Source: G963665925 sp963676345
GTDB taxonomy: Bacteria; Bacillota; Clostridia; Peptostreptococcales; Acidaminobacteraceae
Assembly: GCA_963676345.2 (NCBI GenBank)
Contig: CAXXTS010000002.1
Location: 186,001-250,000 of the forward strand
DNA: 64,000 bases
Direction of reading: 5' to 3'
Positions 1-7,675 of this stretch are shown piece by piece; within the stretch, counting starts at the first letter, position 1; every line of letters begins with the position of its first letter. A program made the translations under genes and the position numbers. The notes under the pieces were generated by a model. The model ran no database searches. It worked only from the letters and a program-made list of their open reading frames with translations, and had not been told where the DNA came from.

Positions 1-94
1 GATGGTAAATTAGTTCTACTAGATTGCGACTATTTTCACTGCTGCTATATTTCGTATGAACTAAAGCATTGTTTGTTATCAATTTATACTTCAT
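1..94 (-). CDS. grdX: GrdX-like protein, N-terminal fragment (continues past left edge)
   Basis: Only the first 31 codons are in the window, reading off the left edge. The ATG at 94 follows a GGAGG at 101-105 with six bases between, so the start is secure. The peptide begins MKYKLITNNALVHTKYSSS. A start with a TNN-plus-hydrophobic pattern is what I remember of GrdX, the small protein of unknown role heading glycine/sarcosine/betaine reductase operons in Stickland clostridia. The gene sits directly behind a glycine riboswitch and terminator, which fits a glycine-catabolic operon. The identity rests on the short N-terminus plus context; another glycine-responsive gene is possible. Confidence 0.6.
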   Translation of the reverse strand, partial: MKYKLITNNALVHTKYSSSENSRNLVELIYH

Positions 95-127
95 AAAACA
101 CCTCCAGGAAAACGATTTCGCAGGGAA

Positions 128-170
128 TAAAAAAAAGAAGGCACGGCAAATAGAATTTGCCGCCCTTCTC
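128..170 (-). terminator. Riboswitch-associated intrinsic terminator
   Basis: On the minus strand an 8-bp stem (cggcaaat at 144-151 with atttgccg at 155-162) is extended by gaagg/ccttc (137-141 with 164-168). A run of eight to nine U follows (bases 128-136). It lies between the glycine aptamers and the grdX-like start, where an expression platform should be. By analogy with known glycine switches, glycine binding would prevent termination and turn the operon on. Confidence 0.8.
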
Positions 171-345
171 TGTTTCTAACCTGAGAGATTCTTCTGACTT
201 AAAATCAGAATTGCCCCGTCGGTGTCACGTTGCCGTGACTCTTCAGAGTTCTGTCCAAAACCGGTCCTTTTGCCTGAGAAATTCACATGCACTTGGCGAG
301 TACAAGCTTGGCCCTTCGGCGATCTTTCGATTCTCTCCCGGTCTC
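171..345 (-). promoter_or_regulatory. Tandem glycine riboswitch
   Basis: Read on the minus strand, two aptamers follow each other. The first starts with gggagag at 339-333, carries GCCGAAGGGCCAA and ends with CTCAGGCAAAAGGAC. The second has ACCGACGGGGCAA, then CTCTCAGG and a closing ACAGAG. These are the conserved cores of the glycine riboswitch (gcvT motif) in its usual cooperative two-aptamer form. A terminator and then the grdX-like gene lie downstream, suggesting glycine-induced expression of a glycine reductase operon. Plus-strand reading frames across this stretch are not genes. Confidence 0.9.
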
Positions 346-422
346 TTCTTCCAGAAACAAAGTGTCTACCCGAAATATGTCATATCGAAACACTTTGTAT
401 TAATATTTGTTATTGCTTTATC

Positions 423-451
423 ATTATATATAAAGATTCTCTATTACGCAA
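423..451 (-). promoter_or_regulatory. SigA-type promoter of the glycine riboswitch leader
   Basis: On the minus strand TTGCGT (451-446), a 17-base spacer and a consensus TATAAT (428-423) lie about 80 bases upstream of the first glycine aptamer. Transcription would begin near 415 and read through the riboswitch into the grdX-like gene. Confidence 0.65.
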
Positions 452-492
452 CCATCTTTGCGAAAATTTTATCAATAAAAAATTGTAACATG

Positions 493-1341
493 TTATCGCT
501 CGCTAACATAGCTAATTGCAATGCATCCCGGGCCGCTATGCGTCCCAACAACCGGACCAACTTCGCCAATTATCCATTCTTTTACGCCAAGTTCCTCTTC
601 GAGCCTTTTCTTAAAGGTCATCATGTACTCATAATCATCACCATGATAAAGCGCTACGCGTTTTCCACTGAAATCCAGTCCACTTTCACGCATTCTGTCA
701 ATAACCCATTGAATGGTCTTCTTTCTTCCACGCACTTTATCTACTGGTTTAAGCAGCCCATTTTCGACAGTCAGTATAGGCTTAATGTTAAGCAGGCCGC
801 CTACAACCGCCTCACCAGCAGAAAGTCTTCCACCTTTATAGAGATATGTTAATGTATCAAAAATGAATATATTCTCGATCCCATTGATTCGCTTGTGCAC
901 ACGCTCAATGATTTCATCCTTCTCACAGCCTTCCCGCAGGAGCTCTGCTGCCTCAATAACCATGAGCCCATAGCCCAGACTAACCGAGGCACTGTCTATG
1001 ATATGAATTTTATCTTCTGCATCAAGAAAACCCACTGCAGTGACCGCCGCATTATATGTCCCACTAAGCTTGGATGACAGGGTGATTAAAATCACTTCAT
1101 CACCTGATTTAATATGCTTTTCAAATACTTTAATAAACTCGCCTGGATTCACTTGAGAAGTTGTCGGAACTTCTTCAGTCGCCCTTAGCTTCTTGAAAAA
1201 TGTCTCTGAATCCAGTTCAAACTGATCCTTGTAAGATCCGTCACTAAAATTCACTTCAAGTGGCACAATCTCAATCTCCAGCTCTTCTCTTACTGCCTTT
1301 GGAATATCTGAAACACTGTCCGCCAATATTTTCAAACCCAT
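493..1341 (-). CDS. DegV family fatty-acid-binding protein
   Basis: A 282-residue cytosolic protein of normal DegV length. It begins MGLKILADSVSDIPKAV, the family opening (a D-S-x-S/D-l segment near residues 7-12), and ends with the typical GPVVGTHSGPGCIAISY segment. DegV/FakB proteins bind a fatty acid in a two-domain fold. Where a FakA kinase is present they present it for phosphorylation and membrane lipid synthesis. No fakA is in the window, so the partner is unknown. The ATG at 1341 follows an AAAGGAG ribosome binding site. It is a single-gene unit with its own likely promoter at 1373-1402. Confidence 0.9.
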   Translation of the reverse strand: MGLKILADSVSDIPKAVREELEIEIVPLEVNFSDGSYKDQFELDSETFFKKLRATEEVPTTSQVNPGEFIKVFEKHIKSGDEVILITLSSKLSGTYNAAVTAVGFLDAEDKIHIIDSASVSLGYGLMVIEAAELLREGCEKDEIIERVHKRINGIENIFIFDTLTYLYKGGRLSAGEAVVGGLLNIKPILTVENGLLKPVDKVRGRKKTIQWVIDRMRESGLDFSGKRVALYHGDDYEYMMTFKKRLEEELGVKEWIIGEVGPVVGTHSGPGCIAISYVSER

Positions 1342-1372
1342 AATAAACTCCTTTTAATTGAAATACTTTTAT

Positions 1373-1402
1373 ATAGTAATTCAATGCTACACCCTATTGC
1401 AA
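1373..1402 (-). promoter_or_regulatory. Candidate promoter of degV-family gene
   Basis: Minus-strand TTGCAA (1402-1397), an 18-base spacer and TACTAT (1378-1373) lie 32 bases upstream of the DegV start. The -10 differs from consensus at one or two positions. The rest of the 262-base gap (1342-1603) holds only the terminator of the next gene. Confidence 0.45.
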
Positions 1403-1506
1403 GAAGAAAATTTCCGAATCAAGATTTTGTCTACAACACACCCATTATATATATACCCCAAACCGCTCACTTGTCCCCGTGTGTCCCTTTAAATCTTCTA
1501 TATCCC

Positions 1507-1556
1507 TAAAAAAAACTGCTTCAAAGGCATCTATATAAATGACTTAAAAGCAGTTT
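1507..1556 (-). terminator. Intrinsic terminator of the Na/Pi cotransporter gene
   Basis: On the minus strand AAACTGCTT (near 1556) and AAGCAGTTT (near 1514) form a nine-base-pair outer stem around a 25-30 base loop, followed by a run of T (bases 1514-1507). It lies about 50 bases past the stop of the Na/Pi cotransporter gene. Confidence 0.7.
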
Positions 1557-1603
1557 GGTTATGAATCATAAATTTGGTACATACTTGGGTTCAATGCCCA
1601 AAA

Positions 1604-3253
1604 TTATGCACTTTCAACCTCAGGCTGATCAAGTACTGCAAGTGCGATATTTGAAGCATGATCGCCAACACGCTCTAGATTACTGATAGCATCTAGGAAA
1701 AGAACGCCTGATGATGGTTGACATCTTCCGCCATTAAGACGCTCGATGTGCTTCTTTCTCAGGTTCTTCTCTAGTAAATCAATATAGCCTTCGCGCTCGA
1801 TTACACGCTGTGCTGAAGATTTGTCATATGAATGCAGTGCATTTAGAGATTCTGTAAATGCAGTAATGCAATCATTCATCATTGAATCCAGCTCTGAAAT
1901 GGCTTTATCACTAAACTCAAGATCTTGACTTACCCGTTCGATTGCGAGTTCTGCAATGTTATCTGCATGATCTGCCACACGTTCAATATCATTTACCGTA
2001 CTGAAAAGACCGTCAATTGCAACCCTTTGCATTGGTGCGATATCTGAATTGGAAAGCTTAACGAGGTATTCCATAATAGCATGTTCCAGCCCGTTAACCT
2101 GTTTTTCTTTTTCAAAGGCTTCTTTAGCCTTGTCTTCGTTACCTTCTATAAGGGCTTCACCCGCAAGCTTTAATGTATCATTGGCTACATTGCCCATGTG
2201 AAGAACTTCTTTCATAAGCTGGACAATCGCGATAGATGGTGTTTCAAGAATACGGTCGTCCACGTATTTCGTTCCACCTGTCATTTGACGCATTTCAGTT
2301 TCAGAAACTGGAATCATACGCTGTGCAAGCTTAACAATAAGCGGTGCGAAACCAACAAGCATTAGCGTAGTTGTAATATTGAAAGTTGTATGCATCATTG
2401 CAAGCTGACGTTCAGGCGATGACCAAAATTGCTTAACAAACCAAAGCGAAGGCTTGGCAAGCAGTATTGCAAAGATTGCTGTACCAATTATATTAAACAT
2501 CATGTGCATTACAGCCGCTCTTTTAGCTGTCTTGTTTGCACCGATTGATGAAATCATAGCTGTTACACAAGTACCGATGTTCGTACCCAGTAGGATTGGG
2601 AATGCTGCATCAATCGGAAGCATACCTGAACTTGCAAGGGCAACCATGATACCTGTTGTTGCTGAAGATGACTGAATAATTGCTGTCACTGAGAAACCCG
2701 TAAATATTGCTAAAACAGTGTCTAGAATACGACCACTACCAAAGCTCATAAGTAAATCAGTAAACCCTTGGTAACTTCTAAGCGGTTTCATTGAATGCTT
2801 CATAACATCCATGCCCATGAATAGAATACCAAATCCAAGTAAAATTTCAGCGTACTTTTTCGTTTTAGGATTCTTACTAAAAAGTTTCAGCCCAACACCA
2901 AGTCCGATTGCTACGGGTGCAAGTGCTGTTAACTTAAAGGCAACCAGCTGTGCTGTAATGGTTGTACCTATGTTGGCACCCATGATAACACCGATGGCTT
3001 GTGTCAGGTTCATAATTCCTGCATTAACAAAACCGACTACCATAACCGTTGTAGCAGATGAAGACTGTACAATCATCGTTACGAAAGCACCTACAATTAC
3101 AGCAGTAAATCGATTCGTAGTCAGAATTTCGATAAACCGTTTCATCTTTGAACCAGCTGCTTTTTCCAACCCCTCTGACATGACAGACATCCCATAGAGG
3201 AATAACCCCAGCCCGCCAAATAGTTCGATAAAACTTGTCATCATTTCACTCAT
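1604..3253 (-). CDS. Na+/Pi cotransporter family protein with C-terminal PhoU-like domain
   Basis: A 549-residue membrane protein of the PNaS family (NptA/YjbB type). Residues 1-310 hold two inverted Na_Pi_cotrans repeats, each marked by a QSSSATT signature (near residues 63-69 and 193-199), with about eight to nine hydrophobic segments. Residues 340-549 form a soluble helical PhoU-like domain with paired ERVADHADN and ERVGDHASN motifs, the metal-binding parts of PhoU helices. Such proteins move inorganic phosphate with sodium. The ATG follows AGGAGG. The upstream region carries TTAACA repeats resembling a PhoP box, so phosphate-starvation control is likely. Confidence 0.92.
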   Translation of the reverse strand: MSEMMTSFIELFGGLGLFLYGMSVMSEGLEKAAGSKMKRFIEILTTNRFTAVIVGAFVTMIVQSSSATTVMVVGFVNAGIMNLTQAIGVIMGANIGTTITAQLVAFKLTALAPVAIGLGVGLKLFSKNPKTKKYAEILLGFGILFMGMDVMKHSMKPLRSYQGFTDLLMSFGSGRILDTVLAIFTGFSVTAIIQSSSATTGIMVALASSGMLPIDAAFPILLGTNIGTCVTAMISSIGANKTAKRAAVMHMMFNIIGTAIFAILLAKPSLWFVKQFWSSPERQLAMMHTTFNITTTLMLVGFAPLIVKLAQRMIPVSETEMRQMTGGTKYVDDRILETPSIAIVQLMKEVLHMGNVANDTLKLAGEALIEGNEDKAKEAFEKEKQVNGLEHAIMEYLVKLSNSDIAPMQRVAIDGLFSTVNDIERVADHADNIAELAIERVSQDLEFSDKAISELDSMMNDCITAFTESLNALHSYDKSSAQRVIEREGYIDLLEKNLRKKHIERLNGGRCQPSSGVLFLDAISNLERVGDHASNIALAVLDQPEVESA

Positions 3254-3362
3254 TATATCCTCCTGTTATTCACAAATGCACACTCCCCGTTGTGCAAATT
3301 TTGGCTGCGCATATGAGTCCCGCGGCAACCCATAATATAGTACACTATTCCTACCCGTCTTG

Positions 3363-3430
3363 TGTTAAGTCTATGTTAATTTTGTTAACATAAAAGGAAA
3401 TTTAGATAAATTGCGTTAAAAACGCGTTAA
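3363..3430 (-). promoter_or_regulatory. Candidate PhoP (Pho) box upstream of the Na/Pi cotransporter
   Basis: Five TTAAC(A/G) hexamers lie on the minus strand, in the direction of the cotransporter gene: TTAACG at 3430-3425 and 3419-3414, then TTAACA at 3388-3383, 3379-3374 and 3368-3363. Start-to-start spacings are 11, 31, 9 and 11 bases. Direct TT(A/C/T)ACA repeats with an 11-bp period are the binding pattern of B. subtilis PhoP. An AT-rich -10-like TATATT (3339-3334) lies downstream. No phoPR genes are in the window. Confidence 0.6.
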
Positions 3431-3466
3431 TACGCTGTATTTTCTATTTTTGGCATGCTCAAATAT

Positions 3467-3568
3467 CAACCTCCGGTTTCCCATGAAAACCAGGTGCGTC
3501 ATATAGAAATAAATAAGAAGGGACTTAATTGTTTTTGCACAAAATTAAGTCCCTTCTTATTTATTTCT
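3467..3568. repeat. Composite palindromic intergenic element, copy A
   Basis: A short imperfect hairpin (CAACCTCCGGTTT at 3467-3479, then AAAACC) and a GCGTCATATA segment lead into a perfect 26-bp inverted repeat (3505-3530 with 3543-3568) around a 12-base loop. The outer ends read AGAAAT and ATTTCT, followed by GC and a TTTTGTCTTTT tract. The same ordered parts recur near 33.2 and 58.2 kb. It lies between the start of the Na/Pi gene and the end of trmL. Function unknown; the hairpin could stop transcription in both directions. Confidence 0.7.
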
Positions 3569-3589
3569 GCATCGTTTTGTCTTTTGTAA

Positions 3590-3622
3590 ATATTTAAAAG
3601 CCTTTCAAAATGAAAGGCTTTT
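3590..3622 (-). terminator. Intrinsic terminator of trmL unit
   Basis: A perfect 12-bp stem (3596-3607 with 3611-3622) with a three-base loop is followed on the minus strand by TTTTAAATATTT. It lies 35 bases past the trmL stop and would end the minus-strand transcript arriving from uppP, DUF362, cheX and trmL. Confidence 0.7.
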
Positions 3623-3656
3623 AAGCTTGATCTACACTTTATGTACTTAACGCTTG

Positions 3657-4127
3657 TTAAATTAATCCTGGAAACCCATGCTGCCTTAACACTTCATAAG
3701 CAATTATTGCTGCTGCATTAGACAAGTTAAGCGATCTGGCACTTTCCAGATTCATAAGTGGGATTTTAATGAGGCGATCTTTAAATCGCTCATAAAATGC
3801 TTGCGGAAGTCCTGAAGTTTCTCGTCCGAAAATCAGGAAGCAATCTTCCTCGTATTTTACATCAGAATATACACGCGCACCTTTTGTCGAACAAAAGTAG
3901 AGCGGTTTATCTGCGTATTTTTCATAAAAGGCTTCGAAATTTTTATGAACCTCAATATGGACATCATTCCAGTAATCAAGCCCAGCACGCCTCACTGCCT
4001 TTTCATCAATTGAAAACCCAAGCGGTTCAATAAGATGGAGCTTACAGCCTGAAACAGCACATGTTCGTGCAATATTTCCCGTATTTGGCGGAATCTCAGG
4101 TTCAAATAATACAATATTAACTGACAC
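3657..4127 (-). CDS. trmL: tRNA (cytidine(34)-2'-O)-methyltransferase
   Basis: A 156-residue SPOUT-class methyltransferase of normal TrmL length. It has the family opening (IVLFEPEIPPNTGNIARTC), the FGRETSGLP loop near residues 101-109 and the knotted C-terminal IPLMNLESARSLNLSNAAAI segment that binds S-adenosylmethionine. It would 2'-O-methylate the wobble C or U34 of leucine tRNAs. The start is GTG at 4127, because AAGGAG lies at the end of the preceding cheX gene with five bases between. It is the last gene before a terminator. Confidence 0.93.
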   Translation of the reverse strand: MSVNIVLFEPEIPPNTGNIARTCAVSGCKLHLIEPLGFSIDEKAVRRAGLDYWNDVHIEVHKNFEAFYEKYADKPLYFCSTKGARVYSDVKYEEDCFLIFGRETSGLPQAFYERFKDRLIKIPLMNLESARSLNLSNAAAIIAYEVLRQHGFPGLI

Positions 4128-4129
4128 AA

Positions 4130-4594
4130 TTACTCCTTAACTGAAACATCCAGCATAACTTCACCAAGTTCACTGATAAGCGGTACGCAAACCGTTCGCA
4201 TTGATCCTGCCGAAACTTGCATATTATCGCCCATCATCAGTGTTGGCGGTGTAATATCAATATTCACACCTGCATTAAACAGCAAGGTCGCTGAGTTTCC
4301 CATAATCATATTCGCAAGTTCTGAAAGTGCACTTTTAGAAAGTTCATCCAGTTCTTCAACCGGCATGCCCATCATCATAGTAGATGCAATATCTTTTGCT
4401 AGCTCAGCACTCATGCTCAGTGATGCCTGCCCACGAATTTCACCTGTAATACCTACGATAATCATGAGTGAGTCTGCTACGAAAGGACTCGCTTTGATAT
4501 ATGGCTTGCCCGTCGTGATTTCCATATTTAGCATCGTTTTAAAAACTTCCGTCGTTGCCTTGATAAACGGATTAATATATTCGACCTTCATCAT
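4130..4594 (-). CDS. cheX: Chemotaxis phosphatase CheX-like protein
   Basis: A 154-residue CheC/CheX-type protein. It opens MMKVEYINPFIKATTEVF, the usual CheX start, and has the central E-L-x-N-M-I-x-G-N helix motif (SELANMIMGNSA) that holds the catalytic Glu and Asn for dephosphorylating CheY-P. GGAGG lies five bases before the ATG at 4594; the in-frame ATG at 4618 has no such site. No other chemotaxis gene is in the window. It stands alone between DUF362 and trmL, so a general role in response-regulator dephosphorylation cannot be excluded. Confidence 0.85.
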   Translation of the reverse strand: MMKVEYINPFIKATTEVFKTMLNMEITTGKPYIKASPFVADSLMIIVGITGEIRGQASLSMSAELAKDIASTMMMGMPVEELDELSKSALSELANMIMGNSATLLFNAGVNIDITPPTLMMGDNMQVSAGSMRTVCVPLISELGEVMLDVSVKE

Positions 4595-4750
4595 TATTCC
4601 CTCCTGATTGAGACTCACACCATTATAGCATATTACGTTTTTATATACCCAGACTCACCCTAAACTTCACATATCTATAACAAAATTTCTGAAAATGAAT
4701 TCTTTCCATTTAATTGTACACCACATATACACGAAGTGGAAAGCTATCAC

Positions 4751-5896
4751 TTAATACTTAAAAAAAAGTTTGTTCATTAAAGGCTTGTGTATATCTACAG
4801 CCTTTGCAGGACAAAGTTCCTGACAACAATAACAGCGAATGCATTTTTCCAGATTTACTACCGGTCGCTTCTGATTCATAATTATCGCAGTTGGCGGACA
4901 GCTTCTAGCACACTCCCCACACCCTACGCATTTAGAATACCTGAAAACCGGTCTTGGCTTCAACATGAGATCTGCCAACTTCTTGACAGGTTTCGGCGCC
5001 TTTCTTAAAAACTCTGGATTGCCTATCTTTGGAATCTTAAAATCTGAAATACGAAACGCTTCTATTGATGTCCCTAGTAAGTTAATTTTATCCAAGCTGT
5101 TTGAAACAAGGTTTCTCTCTATCGATCGCATGACTGTTGGAACGGTGGTCGCTTCCATCCCTACTATATCGACCGCTGCTAAATCCAGTGCATACGGACT
5201 CGGTGAAACCAAAATCACCCCGACTGCTCTGGGTTCCCCAGCGGACGGCCCTGCGCCCTCCATGCCCACAATGCCATCCATAAAAGACAGAACTGGGTTT
5301 GCATTCATACAAACATCTACCAGCATATCCGAAAATTCTTCAATACCTGGCATTTTAAAATGATACTCTGCTTTAGTTAGTCCCGGTATGGTTCCAAACA
5401 GGTTTTTTACCGCACCTGTAAAACGCATCATGCCATGTGTCTTTAACTTTGAAACCGAAATGACTTTATCAACCTGTGTCATGACCTCGATAACACTGAG
5501 TTTTTTAAGAATTTTACAAGTGTCACTGTGAACTTCAATTGCATTAACATTGTAGTTCAGGGTAACAGGCAAACTTTTAGCGAGTGTTTCGTAGCCACAG
5601 GCCTTGTAAATTCCCTTTAGGGCGCTTTGGGTGAAGGGCCCGCCTGGACTATCACCAATAATAACTTCACAACCATGTTCCAGCAAAATTTCCGCCAAGG
5701 CTTCCACGAATGCCGGATGTGTCGTAGTGGCCTCTTCAGGACGCTTTTTCATTAAAAGATTCACTTTTAATAATACCCGTTCTCCTCTACTCACATACTG
5801 ATTCAGTCCGCCTAAAAGGTCAACTGAGTCTACCAGCTCTCTTTTTATACGCGCAACATCATACGTTTTGCAAGCTTTTAAAACGACTGTATCCAT
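4751..5896 (-). CDS. DUF362 domain protein with C-terminal 2[4Fe-4S] ferredoxin domain
   Basis: A 381-residue protein. Residues 30-260 form the DUF362 domain (VLLKVNLLMKKRPEEATTTHP, and VSKLKTHGMMRFTGAVKNLFG). Residues 315-375 carry two ferredoxin motifs, CVGCGECARSCP and CIRCYCCQELCP, each ligating a [4Fe-4S] cluster. DUF362 proteins are widespread in anaerobes and their reaction is not established; the ferredoxin domain points to an electron-transfer partner or sensor. A GGGAGG site precedes the ATG. It follows uppP on the same strand with a 32-base gap and probably shares its transcript. Confidence 0.85.
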   Translation of the reverse strand: MDTVVLKACKTYDVARIKRELVDSVDLLGGLNQYVSRGERVLLKVNLLMKKRPEEATTTHPAFVEALAEILLEHGCEVIIGDSPGGPFTQSALKGIYKACGYETLAKSLPVTLNYNVNAIEVHSDTCKILKKLSVIEVMTQVDKVISVSKLKTHGMMRFTGAVKNLFGTIPGLTKAEYHFKMPGIEEFSDMLVDVCMNANPVLSFMDGIVGMEGAGPSAGEPRAVGVILVSPSPYALDLAAVDIVGMEATTVPTVMRSIERNLVSNSLDKINLLGTSIEAFRISDFKIPKIGNPEFLRKAPKPVKKLADLMLKPRPVFRYSKCVGCGECARSCPPTAIIMNQKRPVVNLEKCIRCYCCQELCPAKAVDIHKPLMNKLFFKY

Positions 5897-5928
5897 AGGT
5901 CCTCCCGCCTTTTACGCTTAAGACATAT

Positions 5929-6729
5929 TTAGAACAGGGCACTCACTAGGACAATGGCACCTAAGATAATTCTATAATATGCAAAGATTTTAAAATCGTG
6001 CTTTTTAATGTAGTTCATAAAAAATGCAATAACCACATAAGCAACAACAAAGGATATGAATGTACCTACACCTAAAACTACCCATTCAAAGCTCGAAAAA
6101 TCAAATCCCGCCTTTAAAAGCTTAATTAAACTGGCACCTAAGAGTGTCGGAATCGCCAAGAAAAAAGAAAACTCAGCAGCTACCGATCGCGAAAAGCCCA
6201 AGAAGAGCCCGCCGATAATGGTCGATGCCGACCGAGACATGCCTGGTATGAGGGCCATGCACTGAGCACACCCTACAATAAAGGCCTGTTTGTATGTAAT
6301 GTCACCTTCATCACTAACCCGTACCTGTTTAAATTTATTTTCTGCAAAGATGATTAAAAGAGCACCAAAAATAAGCGCTAGTGCTACTGGAACAGGTTTA
6401 AACAAGAATTGTTCAATCAGCTCGTCAAGACCGAGTACGACACCTAAAAAACCTGCAGGTATAATACCGACAACGACCTTCATCCATAGGCTTACATAGT
6501 CTTTAAGACCCTCTGTGCTTTTGAAACTTGGAAAAACCTTGTCTTTAAAGTAAATCAGCACTGCTAAAATGGCACCACTTTGTATGACAATTGCAAATAA
6601 ATTTGCAAAATCTCCTTCAAACTGTAAATAGTCATTTGCCAGTATCAAATGTCCGGTTGAAGATACAGGCAAAAATTCTGTCAGTCCTTCAATAATCCCA
6701 AGGATTATTGCCTTTATTATCATTTCCAT
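5929..6729 (-). CDS. uppP: Undecaprenyl-diphosphate phosphatase
   Basis: A 266-residue integral membrane protein of the BacA/UppP family. Both active-site motifs are present: EGLTEFLPVSSTGHL near the N-terminus and PGMSRSASTI in the middle. It recycles undecaprenyl diphosphate to the monophosphate carrier used for cell wall and polysaccharide synthesis, and can give bacitracin tolerance. The start is taken at 6729, where GGAGG lies five bases upstream; the longer in-frame start at 6753 adds eight residues unlike the family. Confidence 0.94.
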   Translation of the reverse strand: MEMIIKAIILGIIEGLTEFLPVSSTGHLILANDYLQFEGDFANLFAIVIQSGAILAVLIYFKDKVFPSFKSTEGLKDYVSLWMKVVVGIIPAGFLGVVLGLDELIEQFLFKPVPVALALIFGALLIIFAENKFKQVRVSDEGDITYKQAFIVGCAQCMALIPGMSRSASTIIGGLFLGFSRSVAAEFSFFLAIPTLLGASLIKLLKAGFDFSSFEWVVLGVGTFISFVVAYVVIAFFMNYIKKHDFKIFAYYRIILGAIVLVSALF

Positions 6730-6785
6730 GTCAGCCTCCGCAGCAACCCCCATACACCTATTCAGTAGGACAAATTACCGTCTTG

Positions 6786-7658
6786 CTATTCCACTGTAAT
6801 TCTGGGGCCACCTTCGATTATATTATGTATGTACGTTTTAATATAGGGCTTTAAATACCCTAGTGCTTTTGCTCGTGCTTGAAATGCACGAATGCTACTT
6901 TCATCTTTATAGACAACACCTAAGACTGTACCACTGTGTGCTGCATTGATTCCAATCACACCTGTCTCTTTGGCGATTTGAGTCAGCTCAGCCAAGTGTG
7001 GTTTTTCAAGTACGACTTGGTTCTCAAAGGCACTTGTTTTCATCGCTTCTCCCAGTTTATCATAAGATCGTTCCTCAGAGGCCATGCGTAACAGATTTAA
7101 AGCGTTTGAGGGATTGGGCTTCTTAGATTTACAAAATGCCCCCTTCTTTCTTAATGCTTTTGTGTCAATGGTTTCATCCATTTCCAACACCAATACTTTT
7201 AAGCACTCAAACTGACTAAAACCTTCTAATACACGACCGTTTAAATGGTCAAACAAAACCCAGTCCTTAAACATAATGTTATCTGTGGGCTCAATTTGAG
7301 CGGCCAATGTTCCAAGCCAGACTGGATCCGGTTCACGTCCTGCATAAACTGAAACTGCACTTAAAACACCTACTATATCTGCAGTAGATGAGGCCATGCC
7401 TTTTCCAACGGGAATATCCGAATCAATTTCAACATTCAAGTTGTTATAGTCTAGATCAAAGAAAGCACACGCCTTGCGCAGAGCAACCATAGCTTTTTCA
7501 TTATGGTGGTTAATACTTAAGTGATAATGGCTCGATGGTGTAAGTGTGACTGTTGAATAACAATCTATTGCATAGGAAACAAGCGCTTCCCCTAAACCAT
7601 AGAACCCTTGTATAATTTCACCGCAGCTTCCCGGCACCTTAACTGTTACTTTCTTCAT
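6786..7658 (-). CDS. PduX-like GHMP kinase, probable L-threonine kinase
   Basis: A 290-residue GHMP-superfamily kinase. The phosphate-binding loop PVGKGMASSTAD (residues 83-94) and the opening VPGSCGEIIQGF are those of PduX-type L-threonine kinases. It would make L-threonine phosphate, which the neighbouring CobD decarboxylates to (R)-1-amino-2-propanol phosphate, the linker of the cobalamin nucleotide loop. It lies 18 bases behind cobD on the same strand with an AGGGGATAGG site. The position makes the function strong despite the breadth of the GHMP family. Confidence 0.85.
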   Translation of the reverse strand: MKKVTVKVPGSCGEIIQGFYGLGEALVSYAIDCYSTVTLTPSSHYHLSINHHNEKAMVALRKACAFFDLDYNNLNVEIDSDIPVGKGMASSTADIVGVLSAVSVYAGREPDPVWLGTLAAQIEPTDNIMFKDWVLFDHLNGRVLEGFSQFECLKVLVLEMDETIDTKALRKKGAFCKSKKPNPSNALNLLRMASEERSYDKLGEAMKTSAFENQVVLEKPHLAELTQIAKETGVIGINAAHSGTVLGVVYKDESSIRAFQARAKALGYLKPYIKTYIHNIIEGGPRITVE

Positions 7659-7675
7659 ATTCCTATCCCCTAATC

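Noticed and set aside
157..852. Long plus-strand frame of 231 codons across the riboswitch and the end of degV
   Set aside because: It has no ribosome binding site, runs antisense to the glycine aptamers and to a clear DegV gene, and its product has no recognisable domain.
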